From positions 3,596,001 to 3,660,000 of the forward strand of contig CP124680.1 in the NCBI GenBank assembly GCA_029961745.1: a stretch of 64,000 bases of DNA. Direction: 5' to 3'. Of the stretch, positions 57,694 through 64,000 are shown one piece after another; the stretch's first letter is position 1, and the number at the start of each line of letters is the position of its first letter. The translations under genes were made by a program, and so were the position numbers. The notes under the pieces were generated by a model. That model ran no database searches, was not told where the DNA came from, and was given only the letters and a program-made list of their open reading frames with translations. The DNA comes from Nocardioides sp. L-11A. Lineage in GTDB: Bacteria > Actinomycetota > Actinomycetes > Propionibacteriales > Nocardioidaceae.

Positions 57694-58317
57694 ATGGACG
57701 AGACATCGACCGACCAGCTCCGCGCCCTCGTACTCTGCTGCACCCTGAAGCCCTCGCCGTCCCGATCCAGCTCCGAGCTGCTCGGCATGCGCGTCCTGGA
57801 GGCATTGCGCGGCCACGACGTCGCTGGTGAGTTGGTGCGCATCGTCGACCAGCAGGTCTCCTTCGGGGTGAGCACCGACGAGGGTGACGGCGACGCGTGG
57901 CCGGGCATCCGGCGCCAGATGCTGGACGCCGACATCCTGGTGCTCGCCACGCCGATCTGGATGGGCCAGCCGTCGTCGGTCTGCAAGCTGGTGCTCGAAC
58001 GGCTCGACGCCGAGCTCGGCGAGACCGACGACGAGGGCCGAATGCTCACCTCGGGCAAGGTGGCCGGCGTGGCCGTGGTGGGCAACGAGGACGGCGCCCA
58101 CCACGTCTCCGCGGAGGTCTACCAGGCGCTCAGCGACGTGGGCTTCACGATCCCCGCGAACGGCGTGACCTACTGGGTCGGCGAGGCGATGCAGTCCACC
58201 GACTACCAGGACCTCGACCCCGAGCCGGAGAAGACGGCCGCGACGACGGCGACGCTGGCGGCCAACGCGGCCCACCTCGCCGCACTGCTCAGGTCCGCGC
58301 CCTACCCGTCGGCGTGA
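57694..58317 (+). CDS. NADPH-dependent FMN reductase/flavodoxin-like protein
   Basis: A 207-residue flavodoxin-fold protein: ALVLCCTLKPSPSRSSSE is the phosphate-binding loop and ATPIWMGQPSSVCKLVLERLD the second FMN loop, both typical of the FMN_red family. It probably reduces quinones, azo dyes or flavin. The last 29 nt overlap the 3' end of the convergent gene at 58289. Confidence 0.88.
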   Translation: MDETSTDQLRALVLCCTLKPSPSRSSSELLGMRVLEALRGHDVAGELVRIVDQQVSFGVSTDEGDGDAWPGIRRQMLDADILVLATPIWMGQPSSVCKLVLERLDAELGETDDEGRMLTSGKVAGVAVVGNEDGAHHVSAEVYQALSDVGFTIPANGVTYWVGEAMQSTDYQDLDPEPEKTAATTATLAANAAHLAALLRSAPYPSA

Positions 58318-59446
58318 CCCAGGCGTGGAACAGCGGCACGCCGTCCCAGGCACCGCCGCGGGCCACCGCGACGACGGCGTGCGGCCGGTCGAAGACGAGC
58401 TCGACGCGTCGCACCCTCCGATCGACGTACGCCGGCAGGCCGGCCGCGCGCACCTCGATCGCGGTGACGGCGGCGGCCCGGAAGCCGTCGGCGTCGTAGG
58501 TCGCGGTGGCGGCCTGCACGCAGCGCAGGTCGAGCCCGTCGGCCAGCGCCTCGGGCGGGAGCAGCCGGCCCAGACCCCGCCCCACCTCGAGGACGCCGGG
58601 GGCACCGGTGAGCTCGTGGCGCGCCTCGGCGTGCCAGGCCGGCAGCCAGCTGGTCCACAGCTCGGCGCCGTCGGCGGGAGCCTGCCGGGCGGCGAACGAC
58701 TCGATGCCCTCGCGCACCCGCCACGCGTGCCCGTCGCCCCACAGCCCGGACGGCCGGTCGCCGTGCCCGAGGATCCCGCCGAGGCGGCGGGTGACGACCT
58801 CGTCGACGGCGCGCCACACGTCGTCCGCGCCGGCGCCGGGTGCGGCGATCACGCTGATCACGTCGATGCCGTCGTCGCTGGGCGGACAGGCGACGCCGAC
58901 CGGGCCCGCGGCCTCGGTCGCCACGATCGCCTGCAGCTCGCCGTCGAGCACCAGCCGCCCGTCGCGACCGGTCGCCAGCCGGGTGCGCCACCGCGGCTCG
59001 GTCACCAGCGCCGAGGCGAGGAGCAGCAGGCTGCGGTCGTCGGGCCGGACCGGGAACGAGCCGATCAGGTCGCGGGTGTGGGCCCGGACCCAGGCGTCGA
59101 GCGCGGCCTGGCCGGGCAGCGGGGCGATCGGCACCGGGCCGGGGACCGGGGCGCGCAGCGTGAGATCGGGCCGCACCCAGCCGCCGAGCGCGGCACCGAC
59201 GGCCGGATGGGGGTCGGCCAGCAGCGCGGACACGACCGCCGACGCCTCTGCGGCCGGCACGCCCAGCACCGCTTCCAGGGCGGCCTGCTCCCGGTCGTCC
59301 TCGACCGACTCGGCCACCGCGCCCAACAGCAGCCACAGACCGGTGGCCGACAGGATCGGCGCCTCCGCCAGCCCCAGGCGCGCCCGCAGCCCGGCGGCGT
59401 GGTCGCGCAGCGCCGTCGCCGCGCGGGGATCGAGCGCCGGGCTCAC
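58289..59446 (-). CDS. serpin-like protein
   Basis: A 385-residue protein without signal peptide. Several spaced segments fit the serpin fold: SATGLWLLLGAVAESVEDDREQAALEAVLG near the N-terminus (the shutter-region helix), LDAWVRAHTRDLIGSF, SLLLLASALVTEPRWRTR and the C-terminal strand FDRPHAVVAVARGG...PLFHAWVT. No obvious hinge or scissile loop of an inhibitory serpin is visible, so it may be non-inhibitory. The family call rests on remote resemblance only. The gene reads from GTG 59446 and ends inside the FMN reductase gene. Confidence 0.7.
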   Translation of the reverse strand: MSPALDPRAATALRDHAAGLRARLGLAEAPILSATGLWLLLGAVAESVEDDREQAALEAVLGVPAAEASAVVSALLADPHPAVGAALGGWVRPDLTLRAPVPGPVPIAPLPGQAALDAWVRAHTRDLIGSFPVRPDDRSLLLLASALVTEPRWRTRLATGRDGRLVLDGELQAIVATEAAGPVGVACPPSDDGIDVISVIAAPGAGADDVWRAVDEVVTRRLGGILGHGDRPSGLWGDGHAWRVREGIESFAARQAPADGAELWTSWLPAWHAEARHELTGAPGVLEVGRGLGRLLPPEALADGLDLRCVQAATATYDADGFRAAAVTAIEVRAAGLPAYVDRRVRRVELVFDRPHAVVAVARGGAWDGVPLFHAWVTPTGRART

Positions 59447-59453
59447 GCCGGCC

Positions 59454-59852
59454 TCACGACCGCTCCAGGGCCCGGCGCTTGACCTCGGCCCACGGGAACC
59501 GCTGGCGCAGGGTCGCCCCGCTGGGCACGCCGTCCTGCTCCTTGGCCCAGGCCGCGTAGTCCGCGAAGGCCCCGGAACTGCCGGGCGCGGCGAGATAGCG
59601 CGCCACGATCGCCACGACGTCGTCGTCGCTCCACCGGCGGGTGGTCGACCGCGTCTTGTTCGTCGCGACGCCGGCGTGCGCGCAGGCGGCGTTCCAGGAA
59701 CCGAACCGGCGGATCAGCAGGGCCGGGGACGCGGCGGCGCGCGGGCGCTGCCAGCCGTCGTACGCCGATGCCGTCAGCGGCTCGCCCAACTCGGCGGCCG
59801 CGGCGGCGAGATCGGCGGCGATCTGCTCGTCGGAGAACTCGGGGACCCGCAT
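59454..59852 (-). CDS. homing endonuclease-associated repeat (HEARR) protein
   Basis: A 132-residue helical protein with two copies of a repeat reminiscent of Pfam HNH_repeat: LAAAAAELGEPLTASAYDGWQ...RRFGSWNAACAHAGV (residues 11-60) and VAIVARYLAAPGSSGAFADYAAWAKEQDG...TLRQRFPWAEV (about 80-128). These repeats often accompany HNH endonucleases and bind DNA, but no nuclease domain is present here. It lies 7 nt upstream of the serpin-like gene and may be co-transcribed. Alternative upstream starts exist; I chose ATG 59852. Confidence 0.75.
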   Translation of the reverse strand: MRVPEFSDEQIAADLAAAAAELGEPLTASAYDGWQRPRAAASPALLIRRFGSWNAACAHAGVATNKTRSTTRRWSDDDVVAIVARYLAAPGSSGAFADYAAWAKEQDGVPSGATLRQRFPWAEVKRRALERS

Positions 59853-60017
59853 GGCACCCACCGTAGCCACGCACAGCCCCGTCATGGGCCGCGCGGTGCT
59901 GGTCGGCGCCGCCTGACCCTCCCCGCGCGCCGGCGACCGGGGCGCTTGTGCACCGGGACCAAAGCGCCCGGGCAAGTCCATCCTCCCGGGCCCTGGGGAT
60001 CCGCCCCGCGGACGCCG

Positions 60018-60023
60018 TACCGT
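60018..60023 (+). promoter_or_regulatory. -10 box of the FAD oxidoreductase gene
   Basis: TACCGT, 6 nt before ATG 60030; leaderless arrangement. Confidence 0.4.
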
Positions 60024-60029
60024 CGAACC

Positions 60030-61445
60030 ATGACCGACGTCCTCGTGATCGGCAGCGGGCCCAACGGCCTGGCCGCCGCGCTGACCCTCGCCCGCGCCGG
60101 TGCCCAGGTGACGGTGCTCGAGGCCCAGGACGAGATCGGTGGCGGCACCCGCACCGTCCAGCCGTTCGGCGAGGGGATCCTGGTCGACCACTGCGCCGCC
60201 ATCCACCCGATGGCGCTGCAGTCCCCCGCGCTCGCCGGGCTCGACCGCTACGGCCTGCGGTGGGCGTGGCCCGAGATCGACGCCGCCCATCCGCTCGACG
60301 GCGCGGCCCCCGCCCTGCTGCACCGCTCGGTCGAGGCGACCGCGGCCGGTCTGGGTGTCGACGCCCGGCGCTGGCGGATGCTCTTCGGCGGGCCCTCGCG
60401 GGCCTACGACCGGCTCGCCGCGGACATCCTCGGCCCAGTCGTCCACCTGCCGCGGCACCCGTTCCTGCTGGGCCGCTTCGGCGCCCCGACCGTGCTGCCG
60501 GCCGCGCTCCTGGCCCGTCTCTTCCGGACCGAGCAGGCCCGCGCCCTCCTTCTCGGCACGACCGCGCACGCCATGCGCCCGCTCACCGAGATCGTCTCCT
60601 CCGCCATCGGCATGGGCATCCTCACCGCGGGCCACCACGACGGCTGGCCGGTCGTCGTCGGCGGCACCCAGGCCCTCACCGACGCCATGGCCAAGGCGCT
60701 GGCCGATCTCGGCGGCAAGATCGAGACCGGCGTACCGGTCACGGCACTCGACCAGCTGCCGCCAGCCGACGCCGTCCTGCTCAACCTCGCGCCCTCGGCC
60801 GCCCTGCGCCTGTACGGCGACCGCCTGCCCGCGGGCACCCGTCGCGCCTACCGCCGCCACCGCCCCGGTCCGGCCGCCTACAAGGTCGACTTCGCCGTCG
60901 AGCAGGGCGTGCCCTGGCGCGACACCGAGCTCGGCCGCGCCGGCACCCTGCACCTCGGCGGCGGAGCGGCCGAGATCGTCGCCAACGAGCGCGCCGTCGC
61001 TTCCGGCCGGATGCCGGAGCGCCCGTTCGTGCTCCTCGGCCAGCAGTACCTCGCCGACCCGTCCCGCTCCCGCGGCGACATCCACCCGGTCTACAGCTAC
61101 GCCCACGTCCCCAGCGGCTACGACGGCGACGCCACCGACGCGATCGTCGCGCAGATCGAGCGCTTCGCCCCCGGCTTCCGAGAGCGGATCGTCGGCCTGC
61201 GGGTGACCCGGCCCGCCGGCTTCACCGCGGGGAACGCCAACTACGTCGGCGGCGACATCCTCACCGGAGCCAAGTCCCCCGCCGCGCTCCTGCTCGGGCC
61301 GCGCCCCGGCCGCAACCCCTACCGGACCGGCGCCCGCGGGGTCTACCTGTGCTCGGCCGCCACCCCTCCCGGCCCCGGGGCCCACGGCATGGCCGGCTAC
61401 CGGGCGGCACAGCTCGCCATCCGGGACCTCGGTCTGCGGCCCTGA
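60030..61445 (+). CDS. FAD-dependent amine-oxidase/phytoene-dehydrogenase-like protein
   Basis: A 471-residue flavoprotein. VLVIGSGPNGLAAALTLARAG is the ADP-binding beta-alpha-beta fold with the acidic residue in VLEAQDEIGGGTRT, and the C-terminal segment GVYLCSAATPPGPGAHGMAGY is the FAD-closing motif of phytoene desaturase-like oxidoreductases. The substrate is not known; the branch is commonly labelled 'NAD(P)/FAD-dependent oxidoreductase' near lipid genes. A PucR-like fragment overlaps its 3' end on the other strand. Confidence 0.88.
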   Translation: MTDVLVIGSGPNGLAAALTLARAGAQVTVLEAQDEIGGGTRTVQPFGEGILVDHCAAIHPMALQSPALAGLDRYGLRWAWPEIDAAHPLDGAAPALLHRSVEATAAGLGVDARRWRMLFGGPSRAYDRLAADILGPVVHLPRHPFLLGRFGAPTVLPAALLARLFRTEQARALLLGTTAHAMRPLTEIVSSAIGMGILTAGHHDGWPVVVGGTQALTDAMAKALADLGGKIETGVPVTALDQLPPADAVLLNLAPSAALRLYGDRLPAGTRRAYRRHRPGPAAYKVDFAVEQGVPWRDTELGRAGTLHLGGGAAEIVANERAVASGRMPERPFVLLGQQYLADPSRSRGDIHPVYSYAHVPSGYDGDATDAIVAQIERFAPGFRERIVGLRVTRPAGFTAGNANYVGGDILTGAKSPAALLLGPRPGRNPYRTGARGVYLCSAATPPGPGAHGMAGYRAAQLAIRDLGLRP

Positions 61446-61669
61446 GAGCCCAGCCCGTCCGCGCCGTACGCCTCGAGCCGGGCCAGGCATGCCACCAGGA
61501 CGGCGGCATCCCGGGTGATCCGGTGGCGGACCGTGTCGGGGTGGACGTAGCGCCGCTCGGCGGTGGCGTCGACGTTCTGGCCGGCGCGCAGGTAGGTCAG
61601 CGCGGTGGCGCGCCACGCATCGTCGCCCTTGCTGCGACCGAGCAGCAGGCCGACGACCCGGCGGACCAT
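61397..61669 (-). pseudogene. remnant of a PucR-type helix-turn-helix regulator
   Basis: A 90-residue frame. Residues about 19-60 (AWRATALTYLRAGQNVDATAERRYVHPDTVRHRI) are the PucR C-terminal helix-turn-helix, which in whole proteins sits at the end of some 400-500 residues. Here nothing before it can be read as the sensory part, and the frame runs on past the usual end into the FAD gene. I take it as a truncated regulator, possibly inactive. Confidence 0.55.
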
Positions 61670-61716
61670 CGCCCGGGGTCAGCTCGCTGTGCCCAGGGAC
61701 CTGCCAGCATGGCGGG

Positions 61717-63036
61717 GTGAGACCGAGCATCCTCTGGTTCCGGCGGGACCTGCGACTCGGCGACCACCCGGCGCTGCTGGCCGCCGCCGCGGACGGAGCC
61801 GTGCTGCCGCTGTTCGTGCTCGACCCCGCGCTGTGGCGGCCGGCCGGGGACGTCCGACGGGGCTACCTGCTGCGGACCCTGCGTGCCCTGGACGCCGACC
61901 TGCGGCGCCACGGCCACGGCCGCGGCCTGGTGGTCCGGTCGGGCCGGCCGGAGTCGGTCGTGCCCGCGGTGGTCGCGGAGGTCGGTGCGCGGGCCGTGCA
62001 CGTCAGCGCCGACTTCGCCCCGTACGGTGCGGCCCGGGACGCCCGGGTCGAGGAGGCGCTCGGCGAGGTGCCGCTGGTGCGCACCGGGTCGCCGTACGCC
62101 GTCGCGCCGGGGCGGGTGCTGACCCGCGACGGACGGCCGTACCAGGTGTTCACGCCCTTCCACCGTGCGTGGGTCGACCACGGCTGGCGCGCCCCGGCCG
62201 ACTCGGACCCTGCCGCCGTGGACTGGGTGGGCGCGCCGAGCGAGGACCTGCCGGCGGAGCCGGACCTGTCGGCGGTCGACCTCCCGGAGGCCGGCGAGGC
62301 GGCGGCACTCGCGCGCTGGGAGGCCTGGCGCGGGACGCCGTACGACGACGTGCGGGACCGCCCCGACCTCGACGCGACCTCACGCCTGTCCCCCGACCTG
62401 CGCTGGGGGTCGATCCACCCGAGGACCGTCCTGGCCGGCCTGGACGCGCGAAGCCCCCACGCCGCCACCTTCCGCAAGGAGCTGGCGTGGCGGGAGTTCT
62501 ACGCCCACGTCCTGCACCACTGGCCGGCCTCGGCCCGCGACTACTTCCGGCCCGAGCTGCGCGAGCTGCCGTATGTCGCGGGCGTCGAGCTGGACCGCCG
62601 CCTGGACGCCTGGAGGCGGGGCCGCACCGGCTACCCCATCGTCGACGCCGGGATGCGGCAGCTGCTCGCGGAGGGCTGGATGCACAACCGGGTGCGGATG
62701 ATCGTGGCGTCCTTCCTGGTCAAGGACCTGCACGTCGAGTGGCAGCACGGCGCGCGGCACTTCATGGCCCACCTCGTCGACGGCGATCTCGCGAGCAACC
62801 AGCACAACTGGCAGTGGGTCGCGGGCTGCGGCACCGACGCGGCGCCGTACTTCCGGATCTTCAACCCGACCACGCAGGGGAAGAGGTTCGATCCGGACGG
62901 CGCGTACGTGCGCCGCTGGGTGCCCGAGCTCGCCGATCCGGCCCGCGGCGACTATCCCGAGCCGATCGTCGACCACGCCGAGCAGCGCGCGGCGACGCTG
63001 GAGGCCTACCAGCTGCTCAGGAGGCACGGCCGATGA
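61717..63036 (+). CDS. phr: deoxyribodipyrimidine photolyase
   Basis: A 439-residue class I photolyase. The N-terminal antenna domain starts ILWFRRDLRLGDHPAL; the C-terminal FAD domain carries WREFYAHVLHHWP, GYPIVDAGMRQLLAEGWMHNRVRM, and FNPTTQGKRFDPDG. The Trp electron-transfer chain residues are at WQHGARHFMAHLVDGDLASNQHNWQW. It uses blue light to split cyclobutane pyrimidine dimers. GTG 61717 follows CAGCAT by 6 nt. Its stop overlaps the next gene by 4 nt. Confidence 0.95.
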   Translation: MRPSILWFRRDLRLGDHPALLAAAADGAVLPLFVLDPALWRPAGDVRRGYLLRTLRALDADLRRHGHGRGLVVRSGRPESVVPAVVAEVGARAVHVSADFAPYGAARDARVEEALGEVPLVRTGSPYAVAPGRVLTRDGRPYQVFTPFHRAWVDHGWRAPADSDPAAVDWVGAPSEDLPAEPDLSAVDLPEAGEAAALARWEAWRGTPYDDVRDRPDLDATSRLSPDLRWGSIHPRTVLAGLDARSPHAATFRKELAWREFYAHVLHHWPASARDYFRPELRELPYVAGVELDRRLDAWRRGRTGYPIVDAGMRQLLAEGWMHNRVRMIVASFLVKDLHVEWQHGARHFMAHLVDGDLASNQHNWQWVAGCGTDAAPYFRIFNPTTQGKRFDPDGAYVRRWVPELADPARGDYPEPIVDHAEQRAATLEAYQLLRRHGR

Positions 63037-63653
63037 CCGCTGCGTCGTTCACGGACAGCTGGATCCCCGCCCGACCACGGGCGATCGCGCTCGTGCTGCA
63101 CGGCGGAGCCGAGCAGGGCACCGACCCGGTCGACGCCCGCAGCCTGTCCTGGCGGCGCGGCCGGGCGCTGGCCCGTCAGCTCGCGGCGGTCGTGACCCAC
63201 GACGACGTCGGCGTGCTGCTCCTCCGCTACCGCGTCAAGGGCTGGAACGCCGCCGACGGCGAGCTCCCCGCCCCCATCGTCGACGCCCGCTGGGCCCTCG
63301 ACGAGATCGCCCGCACCCACGGTCTCCCGGTCGCGGTCCTCGGGCACTCGATGGGCGCGCGCACCGGGGTGGCCGTGGCCGACCACCCGTCCGTGCGCGG
63401 CGTCGTCGCCCTCGCCCCCTGGCTGCCCCCGGACGACCCGGTCGTCCCGCTCACCGGCAAGGTCCTGCGCGCCGCGCACGGCCGGCTCGACCGGATCACC
63501 TCCCCGCGCGCCACCCGCGCCTACGTCGCCCGAGCCGCGAACGTCGCCGACGCGGAGTTCACCGACATGGGTGCGGTCGGCCACTACCTGCTGCGGCGGG
63601 TCCCGCTGTGGAACGCCTACGCCGCCGCGGGGGTTCGCGAGGTGCTGGTCTGA
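63033..63653 (+). CDS. alpha/beta hydrolase coupled to photolyase
   Basis: A 206-residue hydrolase: ALVLHGGAEQG oxyanion region, VLGHSMGARTGV nucleophile elbow, DPVVPLTGKVL near the acid, and a late His in GAVGHYLLRRVP. It is short and lidless. The start overlaps the photolyase stop (ATGA), so both are on one transcript; the biochemical link between them is unknown. Confidence 0.85.
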   Translation: MTAASFTDSWIPARPRAIALVLHGGAEQGTDPVDARSLSWRRGRALARQLAAVVTHDDVGVLLLRYRVKGWNAADGELPAPIVDARWALDEIARTHGLPVAVLGHSMGARTGVAVADHPSVRGVVALAPWLPPDDPVVPLTGKVLRAAHGRLDRITSPRATRAYVARAANVADAEFTDMGAVGHYLLRRVPLWNAYAAAGVREVLV

Positions 63654-63656
63654 AGG

Positions 63657-63722
63657 TGCGGTTCAACTACCAAAATTGTCGCCATCCCGACGATCGGCGA
63701 CGAAATCGGTAGTTGAACCGCA
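63657..63722. repeat. 66-nt hairpin repeat, intact copy
   Basis: Perfect 15-bp arms TGCGGTTCAACTACC (63657-63671) and GGTAGTTGAACCGCA (63708-63722) plus an inner GTCGCC/GGCGAC stem. It aligns gap-free to 21995-22060 and separates two convergent genes. Confidence 0.85.
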
Positions 63723-63728
63723 GCCACC

Positions 63729-63989
63729 TCAGGCCAGCGCCAGGAACAGCTTCTCCATCTTCTTGGCGTCGACGCTGTCGGGACCGCCCTCGACGAGGCA
63801 CTTCTGCAGGCCGGTGGCGACCAGCGCGTAGCCGCCCCGGCCGACGGCCTTGTTGACGGCCGCGAGCTGCATCAGGGCGTCCTCGCACTCGGCGCCCTCC
63901 TCGAGCATCCGGATCACCGACGCGAGGTGGCCGTTGGCCCGCTTGAGGCGGGTGATGATCGCCTTGATCTCCTCAGGCTCCAGCTTCAT
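63729..63989 (-). CDS. CsoR/RcnR-family regulator, copper His missing
   Basis: An 86-residue four-helix DUF156 repressor starting EPEEIKAIITRLKRANGHLASVIRMLEEGAEC. C35 and C64 are at the spacing of CsoR Cys36 and Cys65, but the residue four before the second Cys, His61 in CsoR, is Gly60 here, so the copper site C-H-C is incomplete. Two Cys without the His is the pattern of CstR-type persulfide sensors. GGAG precedes ATG 63989. Any gene it controls on its own strand would lie outside the window. Confidence 0.85.
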   Translation of the reverse strand: MKLEPEEIKAIITRLKRANGHLASVIRMLEEGAECEDALMQLAAVNKAVGRGGYALVATGLQKCLVEGGPDSVDAKKMEKLFLALA

Positions 63990-64000
63990 GCGGTCGCTCC

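Noticed and set aside
1..64000. tRNA, rRNA or riboswitch genes
   Set aside because: Reading the gaps between genes I found no cloverleaf with the GTTCRANNC arm, no rRNA-like sequence and no familiar riboswitch core; a covariance-model search would be needed to exclude small RNAs.

Overview
The window is a stretch of very high-GC actinobacterial chromosome. Markers that point to an actinomycete, most likely Nocardioidaceae (Nocardioides-like), are a WhiB1 gene next to a PdtaS-type histidine kinase, a SigR/RsrA thiol-stress pair, a nickel superoxide dismutase with its maturation protease, the 24-residue ribosomal protein bL37, an ECF41 sigma factor, and many starts placed 6-8 nt after a TANNNT -10 box. 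The family placement is inferred from gene content and was not tested by phylogeny. I see no rRNA, tRNA, CRISPR array, prophage or intact transposase.

Layout. 1-5.7 kb: an alpha/beta hydrolase cut by the left edge, an MFS exporter, a quinone-oxidoreductase-like enzyme, malic enzyme, and sodX divergent from sodN. 5.9-7.5 kb: two tandem secreted lysine-rich proteins of unknown function. 7.6-16.8 kb: an RsbW-like/SigF-like pair, whiB1, a 190-bp tandem intergenic duplication, pdtaS, a TPP enzyme with a thioesterase-like partner, a 14-residue-repeat protein, bL37 and sigR-rsrA. 16.9-24 kb: a hydrolase and SRAP, DoxX, aroA-rsgA, hisN and a CBS protein.

24.0-38.5 kb holds the most striking unit: seven minus-strand genes, four of the six junctions overlapping by 4 nt. 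They encode a PP2C phosphatase, an FHA protein, a membrane Ser/Thr kinase, a 2045-residue Ig-like/FnIII surface protein, a MoxR ATPase, a DUF58 protein and a transglutaminase-fold membrane protein. The last has lost the catalytic Cys and His. I read this as a phospho-signalling module joined to a MoxR-DUF58 chaperone module around a giant envelope protein; its function is unknown.

38.6-49 kb: FKBP, S4 and DUF445 proteins, an MFS exporter divergent from its TetR regulator with paired operators, an ECF41 sigma factor with its oxidoreductase partner and a matching ECF41 promoter, a SNF2 helicase and an acyl-CoA dehydrogenase. 49-54.3 kb: HxlR, SDR, PadR, FadH-like and SnoaL-like genes, with a KstR-type palindrome on the SDR promoter that suggests sterol or lipid catabolism. 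54.5-57.6 kb: a complete osmoprotectant-type ABC operon ending in a strong terminator. 57.7-64 kb: a flavodoxin-like reductase, a serpin-like protein, a homing-endonuclease-associated-repeat protein, an FAD amine-oxidase-like enzyme, a PucR remnant, photolyase with a hydrolase, and a CsoR-family regulator lacking the copper-binding His.

Intergenic DNA is unusually rich in palindromic repeats. Two families occur twice each: a double palindrome at 0.8 and 50.7 kb and a 66-nt hairpin at 22.0 and 63.7 kb. Two further inverted-repeat elements carry stop codons of flanking genes in their arms, and there are 32-bp and 190-bp tandem arrays.
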